Of a stretch of 64,000 nt of DNA, positions 52,891 to 62,765 are shown piece after piece. The notes beneath the pieces are model-generated. The model did not search any database and had not been told where the DNA came from. It saw only the letters and a program-made list of their open reading frames with translations. Source of the stretch: Comamonas suwonensis (GTDB lineage Bacteria > Pseudomonadota > Gammaproteobacteria > Burkholderiales > Burkholderiaceae_C); NCBI RefSeq assembly GCF_012844455.2, contig NZ_JABBCQ020000002.1, forward strand, positions 1 through 64,000, read 5' to 3'. Made by a program: the position numbers and the translations under genes. Each line of letters starts with the position of its first letter. Positions within the stretch are counted from its first letter, which is position 1.

Positions 52891-54339
52891 ATGGCCAAAA
52901 CATTTATGGGAGTGCGCCTGCGCAGCCTGCGTGCAGAGCGCGGCATGACGCAAGCTGCGCTGGCGCAGGCGCTGGAGATATCGCCCAGTTATCTGAACCA
53001 GATCGAGCAAGATCAACGACCGCTCACCGTACCGGTGCTGCTCAAGATCCACAAAGTGCTGGGTGTGGACATTCAGCAGTTCTCCGAAGCTGAAGAAGCC
53101 CGTTTGCTGGCCCAGTTGCGCGATGCCCTAGCGACGATGCCGCAAGCTGACGGCGTTGTGCCATTACCAGAGTTACGTGAGGTCGCGTCTAAATTGCCGC
53201 AACTCGCCAAAACGTTGTTGGCCATGCATCAGCGCCATCTTGCCGATGCTGAGCGATTGGAGGCTCTAACAGCACGTTTAGGTGACGGCCGCTCCGATAT
53301 TGAAGGCATTGGTGCGGCTTGGGGTGAAGCACCCAAACAGATGCCTTTTGAAGCAGTGCGTGATTTTTTCTTTGCCCACCACAATTACTTTGATGCGCTG
53401 GATCGAGCGGCAGAAAATTTGGCCACACAGGCCAGAGAGCAAGGTACCGGAATGCTGGAGTGGCTACAAGATCGCTTGCAAGCGCGACACAAGGTACTGG
53501 TATTTCGAGCTCCAAATACTCCGGATTCTGGGCAGGATCCCAGTCACCGTCGCTTTGACAGAAGCACTCGCACACTTTATGTCTCGCCTCGATTGAGCCC
53601 ATCACAGCAGGCATTTCAGCTTGCAACACAGCTGGCACTGCTGGAGTTTGAGCCCTTGATCGACGAGGCACTTCATTCAACCTCATGGCAAGACGACGCC
53701 ACAAGGCGCTTGACACGTACAGGCTTGGCCAATTACGTGGCTGGTGCTTTTGTTCTGCCTTACGCAGAATTTTTGCAAGCGGCTGAGAGCTTGCACTACG
53801 ACATCGATTTGCTGGCCCGGCACTTTGGCGTGGGGTTTGAGACTGTGTGCCACCGCCTCTCCACCTTGCAGCGAGGAGAGGCACCAGGCGTGCCATTTTT
53901 CTTTATTCGAGTGGACCGGGCTGGCAATATCAGCAAGCGCCAATCGGCCACTCATTTCCACTTTTCCAAGACGGGTGGCACTTGCCCATTGTGGGTGGTG
54001 TATGAAGCATTCACACAGCCCGGAAAAATTGTTCCGCAGCTCGCATCGATGCCCGATGGGCGCGTGTATCTGTGGATTGCGCGAACCATCAGTCATGCCG
54101 GCGCAGGCTGGGGCGCTCCGAGCAAGACATTCTCCATTGGGCTGGGCTGCGACGTGCAGCATGCCGCACGGCTGGTGTACTCCAGAGGGCTTGACCTGCG
54201 CAATGTCGATGCTGCCACCCCCATAGGCATGGGCTGCAAGGTTTGTGAGCGCAATGCCTGCCCGCAGCGAGCTTTCCCCTTCGTGGGTAAGCCGCTGAGG
54301 GTGAACGAAAACGTGAGCGGGTTTGTGCCTTATGGCTAG
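52891..54339 (+). CDS. Short-chain fatty acyl regulator of the RamB/PrpR (ScfR) family
   Basis: Regulator of 482 residues divergent from prpC. N-terminal XRE-type HTH (about 5-60; GMTQAALAQALEISPSYLNQ), a long middle domain (DUF2083/ImmA-like peptidase-fold, about 140-350; DRAAENLATQAREQ and LSPSQQAFQLATQLALLEFE) and a C-terminal cysteine cluster CKVCERNACPQRAFP. Mycobacterial PrpR of this family senses short-chain acyl-CoA and carries an Fe-S cluster at the equivalent cysteines. ATG 52891 has GGAGAAGG upstream and was preferred over the longer start at 52837, which would overlap the operators. Confidence 0.88.
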   Translation: MAKTFMGVRLRSLRAERGMTQAALAQALEISPSYLNQIEQDQRPLTVPVLLKIHKVLGVDIQQFSEAEEARLLAQLRDALATMPQADGVVPLPELREVASKLPQLAKTLLAMHQRHLADAERLEALTARLGDGRSDIEGIGAAWGEAPKQMPFEAVRDFFFAHHNYFDALDRAAENLATQAREQGTGMLEWLQDRLQARHKVLVFRAPNTPDSGQDPSHRRFDRSTRTLYVSPRLSPSQQAFQLATQLALLEFEPLIDEALHSTSWQDDATRRLTRTGLANYVAGAFVLPYAEFLQAAESLHYDIDLLARHFGVGFETVCHRLSTLQRGEAPGVPFFFIRVDRAGNISKRQSATHFHFSKTGGTCPLWVVYEAFTQPGKIVPQLASMPDGRVYLWIARTISHAGAGWGAPSKTFSIGLGCDVQHAARLVYSRGLDLRNVDAATPIGMGCKVCERNACPQRAFPFVGKPLRVNENVSGFVPYG

Positions 54340-54564
54340 GCTGCCATGGAGATAAATACCTCAAGCTACTTCCCCACTGCCATGTGCTCTGCGGATCGCA
54401 GGAGTAGACCTGCATACCCGTGACCAAGGTGAATTGCTTGTGGACATGTACCTTGGTGACCCTGCCCCAGGTCAGAGACTGGCAAAGCTGCCAGTGGACG
54501 CTTGCAGGCATTCTTGGTCTTCGCGTTGACGACTGACCGCAGCATGCGCAGCGATTCAGCGAAG

Positions 54565-55536
54565 TCAAAATAAAAAGCCGTTTTTCCTGAAAAAACTTTG
54601 GTAGCTCTGATCTTCAGCCTGCAAAAATAGCTTGAATTGTTTGTAGTCTTTGTATGCGACTTCAAAGCCCAGGTTGTCTAATTGAGCCACAAAGCCCGTG
54701 TCTTTGAGCACCTCATTGATCTCGGCTGATAAAAATAGAGCCCGCTCAGATGACGCCCCTTTCGGGAGAAAAATGCCTTGCCAGTATTCAAAGCTGACGC
54801 CCTGGAGCCCCTGCTCCTGAAACGTAGGGACATCGGATAGGCGTTTCGACCGGTGAGCCGATGCAATCCCCAATGCGTGCATCTTTTGGCTTTCCAGATG
54901 CGCGGCGATGGGAGCAAGTCCCGCAAACAGCAAGTCCACTTGATTGCTCATCAGGCTTGCAGTTGCAGAGGCCGCTCCCGCGTATGGAATGTGCAATAGC
55001 TCCACCCCCAGGGCTTTGCCCAAGCTCTCTCCCACCAAATGCTGCAAGCTACCAACTCCAGAAGATGCAAAGCTCAGGCTGCGGATATTTTTATTGGCGG
55101 CAATTGCGATATCACCCAGCTGCTGTATTGCGGAGTCACCCCGCGTGGCAAGCACAACCGGAGCGGAGGAGACTTTTGCGACCGGCACCATCTCAGCGAC
55201 TTCGCCCGACTCTTGTCTCCTGGCATCAATTGGATTGATGAAAATCTCGGCCGGCGAAGCCAAGAGCAGCGTATTTCCATCGGGTCTGGATTGCGCAACA
55301 TAGTTCGCAGCAATGGCTCCACCTGCACCCACCCTGTTTTCCACATAGACAGGACGCTGCAATCGCGCTGAGAGACGGGTGGCGAACGCGCGTGCCAAGG
55401 TATCCATCGCACCACCAGCTTCGAAGCCAACAACGATCTTGACGGGTTGGCGAGATGCTGCTTTGTCAGCACAAGCTCCAGTCAGCAGCAGCCCGCAAAG
55501 CAGGCTGGCTCGAATTAGCGTAGCGGCAAAATTCAT
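54565..55536 (-). CDS. Bug-family tripartite tricarboxylate transporter substrate-binding protein
   Basis: Periplasmic solute-binding protein of 323 residues with a signal peptide (MNFAATLIRASLLCGLLLTG) and TctC/Bug domain signatures: VKIVVGFEAGGAMDTLARAF, VENRVGAGGAIAANYVA and PYAGAASATASLMSNQVDLL. The family binds carboxylates, often without a linked transporter. There is no tctA/tctB in this window. ATG 55536 is one codon downstream of a TTG. It is downstream of cysQ on the same strand (84-bp gap), but a link to sulfur metabolism is not shown. Confidence 0.87.
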   Translation of the reverse strand: MNFAATLIRASLLCGLLLTGACADKAASRQPVKIVVGFEAGGAMDTLARAFATRLSARLQRPVYVENRVGAGGAIAANYVAQSRPDGNTLLLASPAEIFINPIDARRQESGEVAEMVPVAKVSSAPVVLATRGDSAIQQLGDIAIAANKNIRSLSFASSGVGSLQHLVGESLGKALGVELLHIPYAGAASATASLMSNQVDLLFAGLAPIAAHLESQKMHALGIASAHRSKRLSDVPTFQEQGLQGVSFEYWQGIFLPKGASSERALFLSAEINEVLKDTGFVAQLDNLGFEVAYKDYKQFKLFLQAEDQSYQSFFRKNGFLF

Positions 55537-55620
55537 CAATCGTCAAACAGAAAGGAGAGGAATGAATGCCCGCATCCAGGGCATTCCGGCAGGTCTGAAC
55601 TCCGGTGTGATCGCTTGAAA

Positions 55621-56394
55621 TCAGCGGTAACCTGCCGAGCAGGCATAGAAATGAGGATTGCTCAAATCTCGCTTTCCGTAGCTCAGAACATCTCCATTGA
55701 GTGCATGAATCTGGCCACCTGCAGCGACCAGCACTGCATGGCCTGCAGCGATATCCCACTCCATGGTGCGTCCCAAGCGCGGATAGAGGTCCGCTTCTCC
55801 CTCGGCGACCAGACAAATCTTGAGCGATGAGCCTGCACTTTTGCGCGAGCGCACCAAGCGCCCCTTAAGAAACTGATCCAGCGCATCAGCATCGCCATGA
55901 GAGCGACTGGCGACCACATCAAGGCCATCCTCAGGAATGCTTCTGCATTCAATGGCTTGGCGCTTCCCCTGCACTTCCAGCCATGCACCAAGTCCTATCG
56001 CACCCGCGTACATGCGATCCAGCGCTGGTGCGAAAACGACGCCCAGCACAGGGATTCCGTTGTCGATCAGCGCGATATTGACGGTGAACTCGCCATTGCG
56101 TTGAATAAATTCCTTGGTGCCATCAAGAGGATCAACCAGCCAGAAGCACTGCCCCATCTCAGGCACAAATCCCGCAGCAGCGGCTTCTTCAGAAACCACA
56201 GGAAACCGCGACTGCAAGGTACTCAGACGCTCAAGAATCAGATGCTCTGCCTTTTCATCGGCTTCAGTCACAGGCGAAGCATCCTGCTTACCGCGTACCT
56301 CAAAGTCGCTGCGGTAGATCTCCATGACTAAAGCACCCGCTTCGCGGGTAATGGCCATCACGTCTTCAAGCAGTACGCCTTGGATCTGAGTCAC
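55621..56394 (-). CDS. cysQ: 3'(2'),5'-bisphosphate nucleotidase CysQ
   Basis: Lithium-sensitive, magnesium-dependent phosphatase of 257 residues that removes PAP (adenosine 3',5'-bisphosphate), the inhibitory by-product of PAPS use. The metal-binding signature is seen as VVSEEAAAAGF ... WLVDPLDGTKEFIQRNGEFT and EWDIAAGHAVLVAAGG. GTG start at 56394 with AGGAGAC at 6-nt spacing. Divergent from the cysD/cysNC-sulfotransferase run; the shared 120-bp gap must hold both promoters. Its presence next to a sulfotransferase fits PAP recycling. Confidence 0.93.
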   Translation of the reverse strand: MTQIQGVLLEDVMAITREAGALVMEIYRSDFEVRGKQDASPVTEADEKAEHLILERLSTLQSRFPVVSEEAAAAGFVPEMGQCFWLVDPLDGTKEFIQRNGEFTVNIALIDNGIPVLGVVFAPALDRMYAGAIGLGAWLEVQGKRQAIECRSIPEDGLDVVASRSHGDADALDQFLKGRLVRSRKSAGSSLKICLVAEGEADLYPRLGRTMEWDIAAGHAVLVAAGGQIHALNGDVLSYGKRDLSNPHFYACSAGYR

Positions 56395-56517
56395 AAAAGT
56401 CTCCTGTGTTGTTCTTCATGTGGTCCGTTTGGCCTATGCGCCAATCAAAGGACAGACCGACAGTAAATGCATCCGAATCTTCGCCAATAAGCGATTAAAT
56501 GTTTAACAGGAATGCGC

Positions 56518-58431
56518 ATGGCTGTTGGTAAGAAACTCAGTGTTCAGGAAATCAATCCACTGCGAATTCAGGCCGTCAAATTGCGGCTTGAAGGTAAAAC
56601 ACTCAAGGAAGTCGGCGTGGCAACAGGCCTGTCTACGCCAACCATCATTGCCGCCCACAAAGCCTGGCGAGAAGGGGGATGGAACGCGGTCCTTGTGCGT
56701 GAGCGCGGGCGTAAACCGGGAGAAGGCCGCACCTTGTCGGCCATGCAGGAACAAGACATTTACATCCAACTGGTCAGCACCCAGCCCGCTGACCATGGCC
56801 TGCCTTTTCTGCTGTGGCAGCTGGAAGCCATGCAACAGCTGATCCTTCAGCGCCAGCAGCTTGAGTTGCCCGAACGCACGAACGCTCAGTACCTGCAGCG
56901 CTGGAATCTCAATGCCCAACGCCCCATCAAGCGTATGCAGCAGGCATCCACCAATGTGCAGCGCTGGTACGCCAGCACTTATCGGGACATTTGCGCACAA
57001 GCCAGAAAAGAGAGTGCCAGTATTGTCTGGATCGACGATTTTGGTGCTCATAACAACTGCCCCGGACGCCTCAGGCACGGCATTCTGCGTGCCGTCAATA
57101 ACCGCGGCAAGGTGTATTGGCAGCCCTATGAGGGCAGTTTGTGCGCCGCGCATCTAGAAGATTTCTTTGATCGTTTAAGGCGCTCCAGCGAGGGCAAGAT
57201 TTTTGCGTTGCTTCCTGCCATGCAATGGCAGCGCGCCGCCACATTTTCATCGCTTGCAAACGACAGCAAGGACCAGCTTCGCCTGTTCCATCTGCCTGCC
57301 GCCACAGAGATGCTCAGGCAGTCGAACGACTTGGCCAGCAGCGTTTTGGAGGCTGCGCAAGACACATCGCGAACATCGAAAAACACCCCAGCAAAGAATC
57401 CAAAACCACCAACGCTCGACCCTATGGCGAGCATGACGCAGCAACTTCTAAAACATCAATTCGCGCAAAAATTTTCTTTAACCGACTCCTACAGTTGGCA
57501 GCATCCAAAACAAAAAACCAAGGAGAAATCTGTGGTGCTGACTCATTTGCAAAGGCTGGAATCCGAAAGTATTCAGGCCATGCGCGAGGTTGTTGCTGAG
57601 GCAGAAAACCCCGTCATGCTTTACTCCATTGGCAAAGACAGCGCGGTCATGCTGCATCTGGCCATGAAGGCGTTTTACCCCGCCAAGCCTCCGTTTCCTT
57701 TGCTGCATGTGGACACAACCTGGAAGTTCCAGGAGATGTATCGCTTTCGCGATCAGATGGCCGCGAAGCTGGGAATGGATCTGCTGGTCCACATCAACCC
57801 CGAAGGCCTTGAGATGGGTATCAGCCCCTTCAAGCATGGCTCGCAAATTCACACCGATGTGATGAAAACCGAGGGTTTGAAACAGGCGCTGGACAAATAC
57901 GGTTTCGATGCCGCATTTGGCGGTGCACGCCGCGATGAAGAGAAATCCCGGGCCAAGGAGCGCATCTTTTCTTTCCGCTCGGACCAGCACCGCTGGGATC
58001 CCAAAAACCAGCGCCCGGAACTCTGGCATCTGTACAACACGCGCAAGAACAAGGGCGAATCAATTCGCGTGTTTCCGCTATCCAACTGGACTGAGCTGGA
58101 TATCTGGCAATACATCTATCTCGAAAACATCCCCATCGTGCCGCTCTATTTATCAGCGCCTCGCCCAGTGGTGGAGCGAGACGGAACGCTGCTGATGGTC
58201 GATGACGACCGCATGCCGCTTAAGAGTGGCGAAGTTCCCATGATGCGCAATGTGCGATTTCGTACCCTGGGTTGCTACCCACTGACGGGTGCCGTCGAAT
58301 CCGACGCCAACAGTCTGCCCAAGATCATTCAGGAAATGCTGCTGACCCGTACCTCGGAACGACAAGGACGAATGATCGATCACGACTCGGCCGCATCTAT
58401 GGAAAAGAAGAAGCAAGAGGGGTATTTCTGA
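56518..58431 (+). CDS. IS630-transposase-derived DNA-binding protein, open in frame into CysD
   Basis: Continuous frame of 637 codons. Residues 1-60 are a helix-turn-helix ([20 protein letters not shown]) and about 75-145 the second winged helix of IS630 transposases ([20 protein letters not shown], an arrangement usual in IS630), followed by [14 protein letters not shown] and a DDE-like core: WIDDFG (171-176) but no second Asp in the expected DNAxxH position ([10 protein letters not shown] instead) and no NPIE after HLP. So it is a catalytically dead transposase relic. Residues 285-338 are a low-complexity Pro/Lys linker, then the CysD sequence begins at GTG 57532 without an intervening stop. 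AGGA precedes ATG 56518. Whether one fused protein or two are made is not decidable here. Confidence 0.75.
   Translation: MAVGKKLSVQEINPLRIQAVKLRLEGKTLKEVGVATGLSTPTIIAAHKAWREGGWNAVLVRERGRKPGEGRTLSAMQEQDIYIQLVSTQPADHGLPFLLWQLEAMQQLILQRQQLELPERTNAQYLQRWNLNAQRPIKRMQQASTNVQRWYASTYRDICAQARKESASIVWIDDFGAHNNCPGRLRHGILRAVNNRGKVYWQPYEGSLCAAHLEDFFDRLRRSSEGKIFALLPAMQWQRAATFSSLANDSKDQLRLFHLPAATEMLRQSNDLASSVLEAAQDTSRTSKNTPAKNPKPPTLDPMASMTQQLLKHQFAQKFSLTDSYSWQHPKQKTKEKSVVLTHLQRLESESIQAMREVVAEAENPVMLYSIGKDSAVMLHLAMKAFYPAKPPFPLLHVDTTWKFQEMYRFRDQMAAKLGMDLLVHINPEGLEMGISPFKHGSQIHTDVMKTEGLKQALDKYGFDAAFGGARRDEEKSRAKERIFSFRSDQHRWDPKNQRPELWHLYNTRKNKGESIRVFPLSNWTELDIWQYIYLENIPIVPLYLSAPRPVVERDGTLLMVDDDRMPLKSGEVPMMRNVRFRTLGCYPLTGAVESDANSLPKIIQEMLLTRTSERQGRMIDHDSAASMEKKKQEGYF
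57532..58431 (+). CDS. cysD: Sulfate adenylyltransferase subunit 2 CysD
   Basis: ATP sulfurylase small subunit of 299 residues from a GTG start preceded by AAGGAG at 6 nt (57520-57525), matching the family N-terminus ([14 protein letters not shown]). The PP-loop motif [10 protein letters not shown] and the conserved [16 protein letters not shown] are present; other segments [16 protein letters not shown]-like match. It makes APS from sulfate and ATP with CysN. The frame is open far upstream into a transposase-derived protein, but the internal GTG with a strong ribosome binding site suggests independent initiation. Its stop overlaps the cysNC ATG (TGATG). Confidence 0.9.
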   Translation: MVLTHLQRLESESIQAMREVVAEAENPVMLYSIGKDSAVMLHLAMKAFYPAKPPFPLLHVDTTWKFQEMYRFRDQMAAKLGMDLLVHINPEGLEMGISPFKHGSQIHTDVMKTEGLKQALDKYGFDAAFGGARRDEEKSRAKERIFSFRSDQHRWDPKNQRPELWHLYNTRKNKGESIRVFPLSNWTELDIWQYIYLENIPIVPLYLSAPRPVVERDGTLLMVDDDRMPLKSGEVPMMRNVRFRTLGCYPLTGAVESDANSLPKIIQEMLLTRTSERQGRMIDHDSAASMEKKKQEGYF

Positions 58432-60344
58432 TGTCACATGTATCTGCACTTATCTCTGAAGATATCGAGAAATACCTGAAGGCACACGAGCAAAAAAGCC
58501 TGCTGCGCTTCATCACTTGCGGCAGCGTGGATGATGGCAAGAGCACGCTCATCGGGCGCTTGCTGTATGAGTCCAAGATGCTCTTCGAGGATCAGATGGA
58601 AGCACTGGTCGCGGACTCCAAGAAAGTCGGCACGCAAGGCGGCGAGCTGGATTTCGCGCTGCTGGTCGATGGTCTGGCCGCAGAGCGCGAGCAAGGTATC
58701 ACCATTGATGTGGCCTACCGCTTCTTCTCTACCGATCAGCGCAAGTTCATCGTGGCAGATACTCCCGGCCACGAGCAGTACACCCGCAATATGGTCACGG
58801 GCGCATCAACGGCTGATGTCGCCATCGTCATGATCGATGCCCGCCGCGGTGTGCTGACGCAGTCTCGGCGACATAGCTATCTGGCTTCGCTGATCGGTAT
58901 CCGGAAAATTGTGCTGGCCGTCAATAAGATGGACCTGATGGGCTATTCCGAAAAAATCTTCAACGACATCGTGGCCGATTACCGCGAGTTCGCCAAGAAG
59001 ATCAATCTGGAAGACATCACGGCGATCCCCATGTCGGCCTTGCGCGGTGACAACATCACCGAGCAAAGCGAACACATGCCATGGTTCCACGGCACCACGC
59101 TGATGGGCTACCTTGAGACGGTGGAAATCGACGAAGCACGCCAGCAAAAGCTGCCATTTCGCATGCCAGTGCAATGGGTCAACCGCCCCAACCTGGACTT
59201 TCGCGGCTTTGCCGGTTGCATCGCCAGCGGTCAGATTCACCCCGGTGATTCGGTTCGCATTCTGCCCAGTGGCCGGGTAAGCAAAGTTGCACGCATCGTC
59301 ACGCAGGATGGTGACTTGCAGCAGGCCGTTGCAGGTCAGTCCATCACGATGACCCTGGCCGATGAAGTCGATTGCAGCCGTGGCGATGTGATTGCAGTAG
59401 CGGATGCCCCCCCTGATGTGGCGGATCAATTCCAGGTCACTCTGATCTGGATGCACGAGCAGCCCATGCTGGGAGGCCGCCCCTATCTGATGAAAATAAG
59501 TGGCAAAACCATTCCGGTCACGTTTGCTGCACCCAAATACAAAATCAACGTCAACACCCTTGAGCACCTGGCAGCCAAAGAGCTGGCTCTCAATGAAATT
59601 GGCGTGTGCAATCTCTCCAGCAGCCAGCCTATCGCTTTTGATGCCTACGCAGACAATCGCGAAACAGGCAGCTTCATTCTGATTGACCGGCTGAGCAATT
59701 CCACGGTGGGTGCAGGCCTGATCGATTTTTCTCTGCGCCGCTCGCAAAACATTCACATGCAACATGTGAGTGTCAGCCAAAAGGATCGCTCAGAACGCCT
59801 GCAGCAAAAGCCGGCACTGCTCTGGTTCACGGGTTTGTCGGGCGCAGGCAAGTCAACGATCGCCAATCTGCTTGAAGCCCGTTTGCACGCACGCGGACGA
59901 CACACCTATCTGCTCGATGGGGACAACGTACGCCACGGCCTGAACCGTGACCTGGGCTTTACCGATGCGGACCGGGTGGAGAACATCCGCCGCGTGGCGG
60001 AAGTGGGCAAGTTGCTGGTGGATGCAGGCCTCATCACGGTCACGGCATTCATCTCGCCCTTCCAGGCAGAGCGAGAAATGGCGCGCAAGCTGATGAGCAA
60101 CAGCGAATTTCTGGAAGTGTTCATCGACACACCACTCGCGGTGGCCGAGGAGCGCGACCCCAAAGGGCTCTACAAAAAGGTACGCCGTGGTGAGCTCAAG
60201 AACTTCACCGGCATTGACTCCCCCTTTGAGGTACCTGAAACCCCGGACATCCATATCTCCACCCTATCCCTGAGTGCAGAGGAAGCCGTGGACAAGATCA
60301 TCGCTGAACTGGTAGCCCGCGAAATCATCGCCGCGGACAGTTAA
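58431..60344 (+). CDS. cysNC: Bifunctional sulfate adenylyltransferase subunit 1 / APS kinase CysNC
   Basis: Fusion of 637 residues making PAPS from sulfate with CysD. Residues 20-440 are the CysN GTPase with P-loop GSVDDGKST (31-39), [12 protein letters not shown] and NKMDLMGY. Residues 455-637 are a complete APS kinase with P-loop GLSGAGKST (468-476), [15 protein letters not shown] and [12 protein letters not shown]. The final product is therefore PAPS, not just APS. ATG overlaps the cysD stop by one base. Confidence 0.95.
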   Translation: MSHVSALISEDIEKYLKAHEQKSLLRFITCGSVDDGKSTLIGRLLYESKMLFEDQMEALVADSKKVGTQGGELDFALLVDGLAAEREQGITIDVAYRFFSTDQRKFIVADTPGHEQYTRNMVTGASTADVAIVMIDARRGVLTQSRRHSYLASLIGIRKIVLAVNKMDLMGYSEKIFNDIVADYREFAKKINLEDITAIPMSALRGDNITEQSEHMPWFHGTTLMGYLETVEIDEARQQKLPFRMPVQWVNRPNLDFRGFAGCIASGQIHPGDSVRILPSGRVSKVARIVTQDGDLQQAVAGQSITMTLADEVDCSRGDVIAVADAPPDVADQFQVTLIWMHEQPMLGGRPYLMKISGKTIPVTFAAPKYKINVNTLEHLAAKELALNEIGVCNLSSSQPIAFDAYADNRETGSFILIDRLSNSTVGAGLIDFSLRRSQNIHMQHVSVSQKDRSERLQQKPALLWFTGLSGAGKSTIANLLEARLHARGRHTYLLDGDNVRHGLNRDLGFTDADRVENIRRVAEVGKLLVDAGLITVTAFISPFQAEREMARKLMSNSEFLEVFIDTPLAVAEERDPKGLYKKVRRGELKNFTGIDSPFEVPETPDIHISTLSLSAEEAVDKIIAELVAREIIAADS

Positions 60345-60462
60345 AGCGATTGGGTGGAGTTGCGCGCTACCGACCACTGCAGCGCGCGCTCTTTCTTCTT
60401 TCATATGCTGCGTGATGCCTCGAAAAGCTGGGCTTTGCGTGGCACCCAAAGAGAGCCAGATC

Positions 60463-61572
60463 ATGGACAAGCAAGCGATTAACGAAAAACTCCTTACCGG
60501 CGAAACCTGGTCAGAGTTCTGCGATCACCTCAAACGCTGTGGCGAGCAGATTCTGCGTCCCGAAACCCCTGCAGACCCGGCCACGCGGGCCGAGGGCTTT
60601 CGCTACCTGACACGCCTGCTGCGTATCGCTCTGGAAATGCATGTCGAGTTTGCCGATCCGGCATTCCCCAGCTTTTTCAAGACCTCGCATGAAACAGCCA
60701 AGATTGGCGCGGACAACCCGGACAACATCTACGAATACTCTCGTTTGAACGGCACCATGCGGTACCGCATTCATGGCAACCGCGGCAGCGTTTCGTATCT
60801 GAGTTTCTGCACGCAAAAAGGCGGTTATGAAGCCGATGGCCGCATGATCGTGACGGGGTTTCTGGATGCCAACCAGCTACAGACGGATAAGGACGGCAAT
60901 TTCGAGATCATCATCAGCCGTGATCCCCAGCCTGGTAACTGGTTGCCAATGGAGGATGCCTCCGTTTCTGTCCTGGTGCGCCAGACTTTCATGGATCGCA
61001 AGAGTGAAACTCCCGCCAAGCTCGCTATCGAACGTATCGGTGCGCAAGACAAGCCCGGCCCTCTCGACCCTTTGGCTTTCGCGCAGTCACTGCAGCGTGT
61101 CTCATCTTTTGTCGAAAACACCTCCAGGCTCTTTGCAGACTGGGCTCAAAGCTATCTTCCTCATAGTAACCAGCTGCCTCCTGCCGACCAGGCCTACTGC
61201 CAATCCGTGGGCGGTGATCCCAACATCTTCTACTACCACTCCCACTGGGAACTCAATGAAGATCAGGCACTGGTCATTCATGTGGACAAGGTTCCGGAGT
61301 GCTCGTTCTGGAATCTGCAGATCAACAATTACTGGCTGGAGTCCCTGGACTACCGCTATCACCAGATCTGCATCAACAAGCACCAGGCCCAATACAACGA
61401 AAACGGCGGTGTCATCCTGATTCTGAGTGAGCGCGACCCTGGCGTTGCCAACTGGCTGCAAACCGCAGGCATCCGCCAAGGAACCATGTGCTTGCGCTGG
61501 GTAGGAGCCAAAGAACAGTGCCACCCCAGCACGCAAGTCCTATCCATCGATCAACTGGCGGAGACCGCATGA
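60463..61572 (+). CDS. DUF1214 domain protein
   Basis: Protein of 369 residues with a DUF1214 domain towards the C-terminus (DQALVIHVDKVPECSFWNLQ, NYWLESLDYRYHQICINKHQ, DPGVANWLQTAGIRQGTMCL, a set of conserved aromatic/His phrases). Function of the family is not established; DUF1214 genes recur near sulfotransferase and other catabolic or lipid-modifying genes in actinobacteria and proteobacteria. ATG 60463 has GAGAG upstream. Stop overlaps the sulfotransferase ATG by 4 bp, so the two are translationally coupled. Confidence 0.82.
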   Translation: MDKQAINEKLLTGETWSEFCDHLKRCGEQILRPETPADPATRAEGFRYLTRLLRIALEMHVEFADPAFPSFFKTSHETAKIGADNPDNIYEYSRLNGTMRYRIHGNRGSVSYLSFCTQKGGYEADGRMIVTGFLDANQLQTDKDGNFEIIISRDPQPGNWLPMEDASVSVLVRQTFMDRKSETPAKLAIERIGAQDKPGPLDPLAFAQSLQRVSSFVENTSRLFADWAQSYLPHSNQLPPADQAYCQSVGGDPNIFYYHSHWELNEDQALVIHVDKVPECSFWNLQINNYWLESLDYRYHQICINKHQAQYNENGGVILILSERDPGVANWLQTAGIRQGTMCLRWVGAKEQCHPSTQVLSIDQLAETA

Positions 61573-62759
61573 ACGTCCAAGACAACCCCAATCAACTCCA
61601 GGTAGAAGAACTGCTGCAGGCAGCGCGCGAAAGAGCTGCAGGGCTGAGCTACTTTGGCGACGATAACTACCAGCAAGCACTTGACGTGCTGACGCATGCA
61701 CTCAATACCGAAGCCAAGCTGTCTGCAGCTGGCATCGCCATGATGCGCGAGCGCCTAATCGGCCAGCTACTCAATCGCCTCCTCATGGAAGACTATTTCA
61801 AACGCTTCCCGGAAATAGAACAGATTGAGATTGACGACCCTTTGGTCATCGTGGGCCTGCCACGCACCGGAACCACCATGCTGCAGCGCACACTGGCCGT
61901 GGATCCGCGCTTTTACTCCGCTGCCTGGTGGGAGACTCGCTACCCGGCTCCCTTGACTGAGGAAGACCTGAAAGATGCCAGCAGGCGCATTGAAATGGCC
62001 AAGGTCGAAGTGGCGCAGACCATTGAAGCCATCCCCCAGATTCTATCTATCCACCCCATGAGCGCTACGCTGTGCGACGAGGAATTCATGCTCATGGAGC
62101 ATTCATTTCTCTGTGCCATGGACGCCTACGCCGACGTGCCCAGCTACACGGCTTGGCTGGATCAGCAGGACCAGCGGCCCGTCTATACGCAGCTCAAACG
62201 CATGCTGCAATTTTTGCAGTGGCAAAAAATGCAGCGTGGTCAGGCCCAGGGACAACGCTGGCTGCTCAAGGCTCCTCAGCACCTGCACACGCTGGAAATT
62301 CTGCTGTCCGTCTTTCCCAAGGCTCAGGTCATTCTGACCCACCGCGAGCCCGCGCAGACGATCCCCTCCATGGCCAGCATGGCGCACACGCTATGGCAAA
62401 TCTACAGCGACCAACCGGACCCACGCTCCGCCGGTCGGCAGTGGAACCACCGCATGGCGCGTGGCATTCATCACACCATGCAAGTGCGCGATCAGCAAGA
62501 TAGCAAGCGCTTTCTGGACATTCACTTCTCGGACACCGTGGCCAAGCCCATGGAGGTTCTGGAGACTGTCTATCAGTTCGCCAATCTTTCTTTCTCCGAG
62601 AAAGCACGCGTTGATGCGCAGCAATGGATCGCCAGCAATAGCCGAGAGAAGCGCGCGGGCCATGACTACCGCTTGGAGACCTTTGGTCTGAGTGAACAGC
62701 AAATGCAAGACGACTACGCTCCCTACCGCGCACGACATCTGCAGCACACCAGCCAGTAA
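61569..62759 (+). CDS. PAPS-dependent sulfotransferase family protein
   Basis: Sulfotransferase of 396 residues of the Sulfotransf_3-like type. The 5'-phosphosulfate-binding loop is GLPRTGTTML (96-105), followed by a basic, aromatic stretch; the 3'-phosphate-binding region HREPAQTIPSMASM and a LLKAPQHLHTLE segment match. It would transfer sulfate from PAPS to a hydroxyl or amine of an unknown acceptor. Coupled to the DUF1214 gene (ATGA overlap), and linked to CysNC upstream and CysQ nearby, all of which make, supply or clear its cosubstrate. Confidence 0.88.
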   Translation: MNVQDNPNQLQVEELLQAARERAAGLSYFGDDNYQQALDVLTHALNTEAKLSAAGIAMMRERLIGQLLNRLLMEDYFKRFPEIEQIEIDDPLVIVGLPRTGTTMLQRTLAVDPRFYSAAWWETRYPAPLTEEDLKDASRRIEMAKVEVAQTIEAIPQILSIHPMSATLCDEEFMLMEHSFLCAMDAYADVPSYTAWLDQQDQRPVYTQLKRMLQFLQWQKMQRGQAQGQRWLLKAPQHLHTLEILLSVFPKAQVILTHREPAQTIPSMASMAHTLWQIYSDQPDPRSAGRQWNHRMARGIHHTMQVRDQQDSKRFLDIHFSDTVAKPMEVLETVYQFANLSFSEKARVDAQQWIASNSREKRAGHDYRLETFGLSEQQMQDDYAPYRARHLQHTSQ

Positions 62760-62765
62760 AGCACC

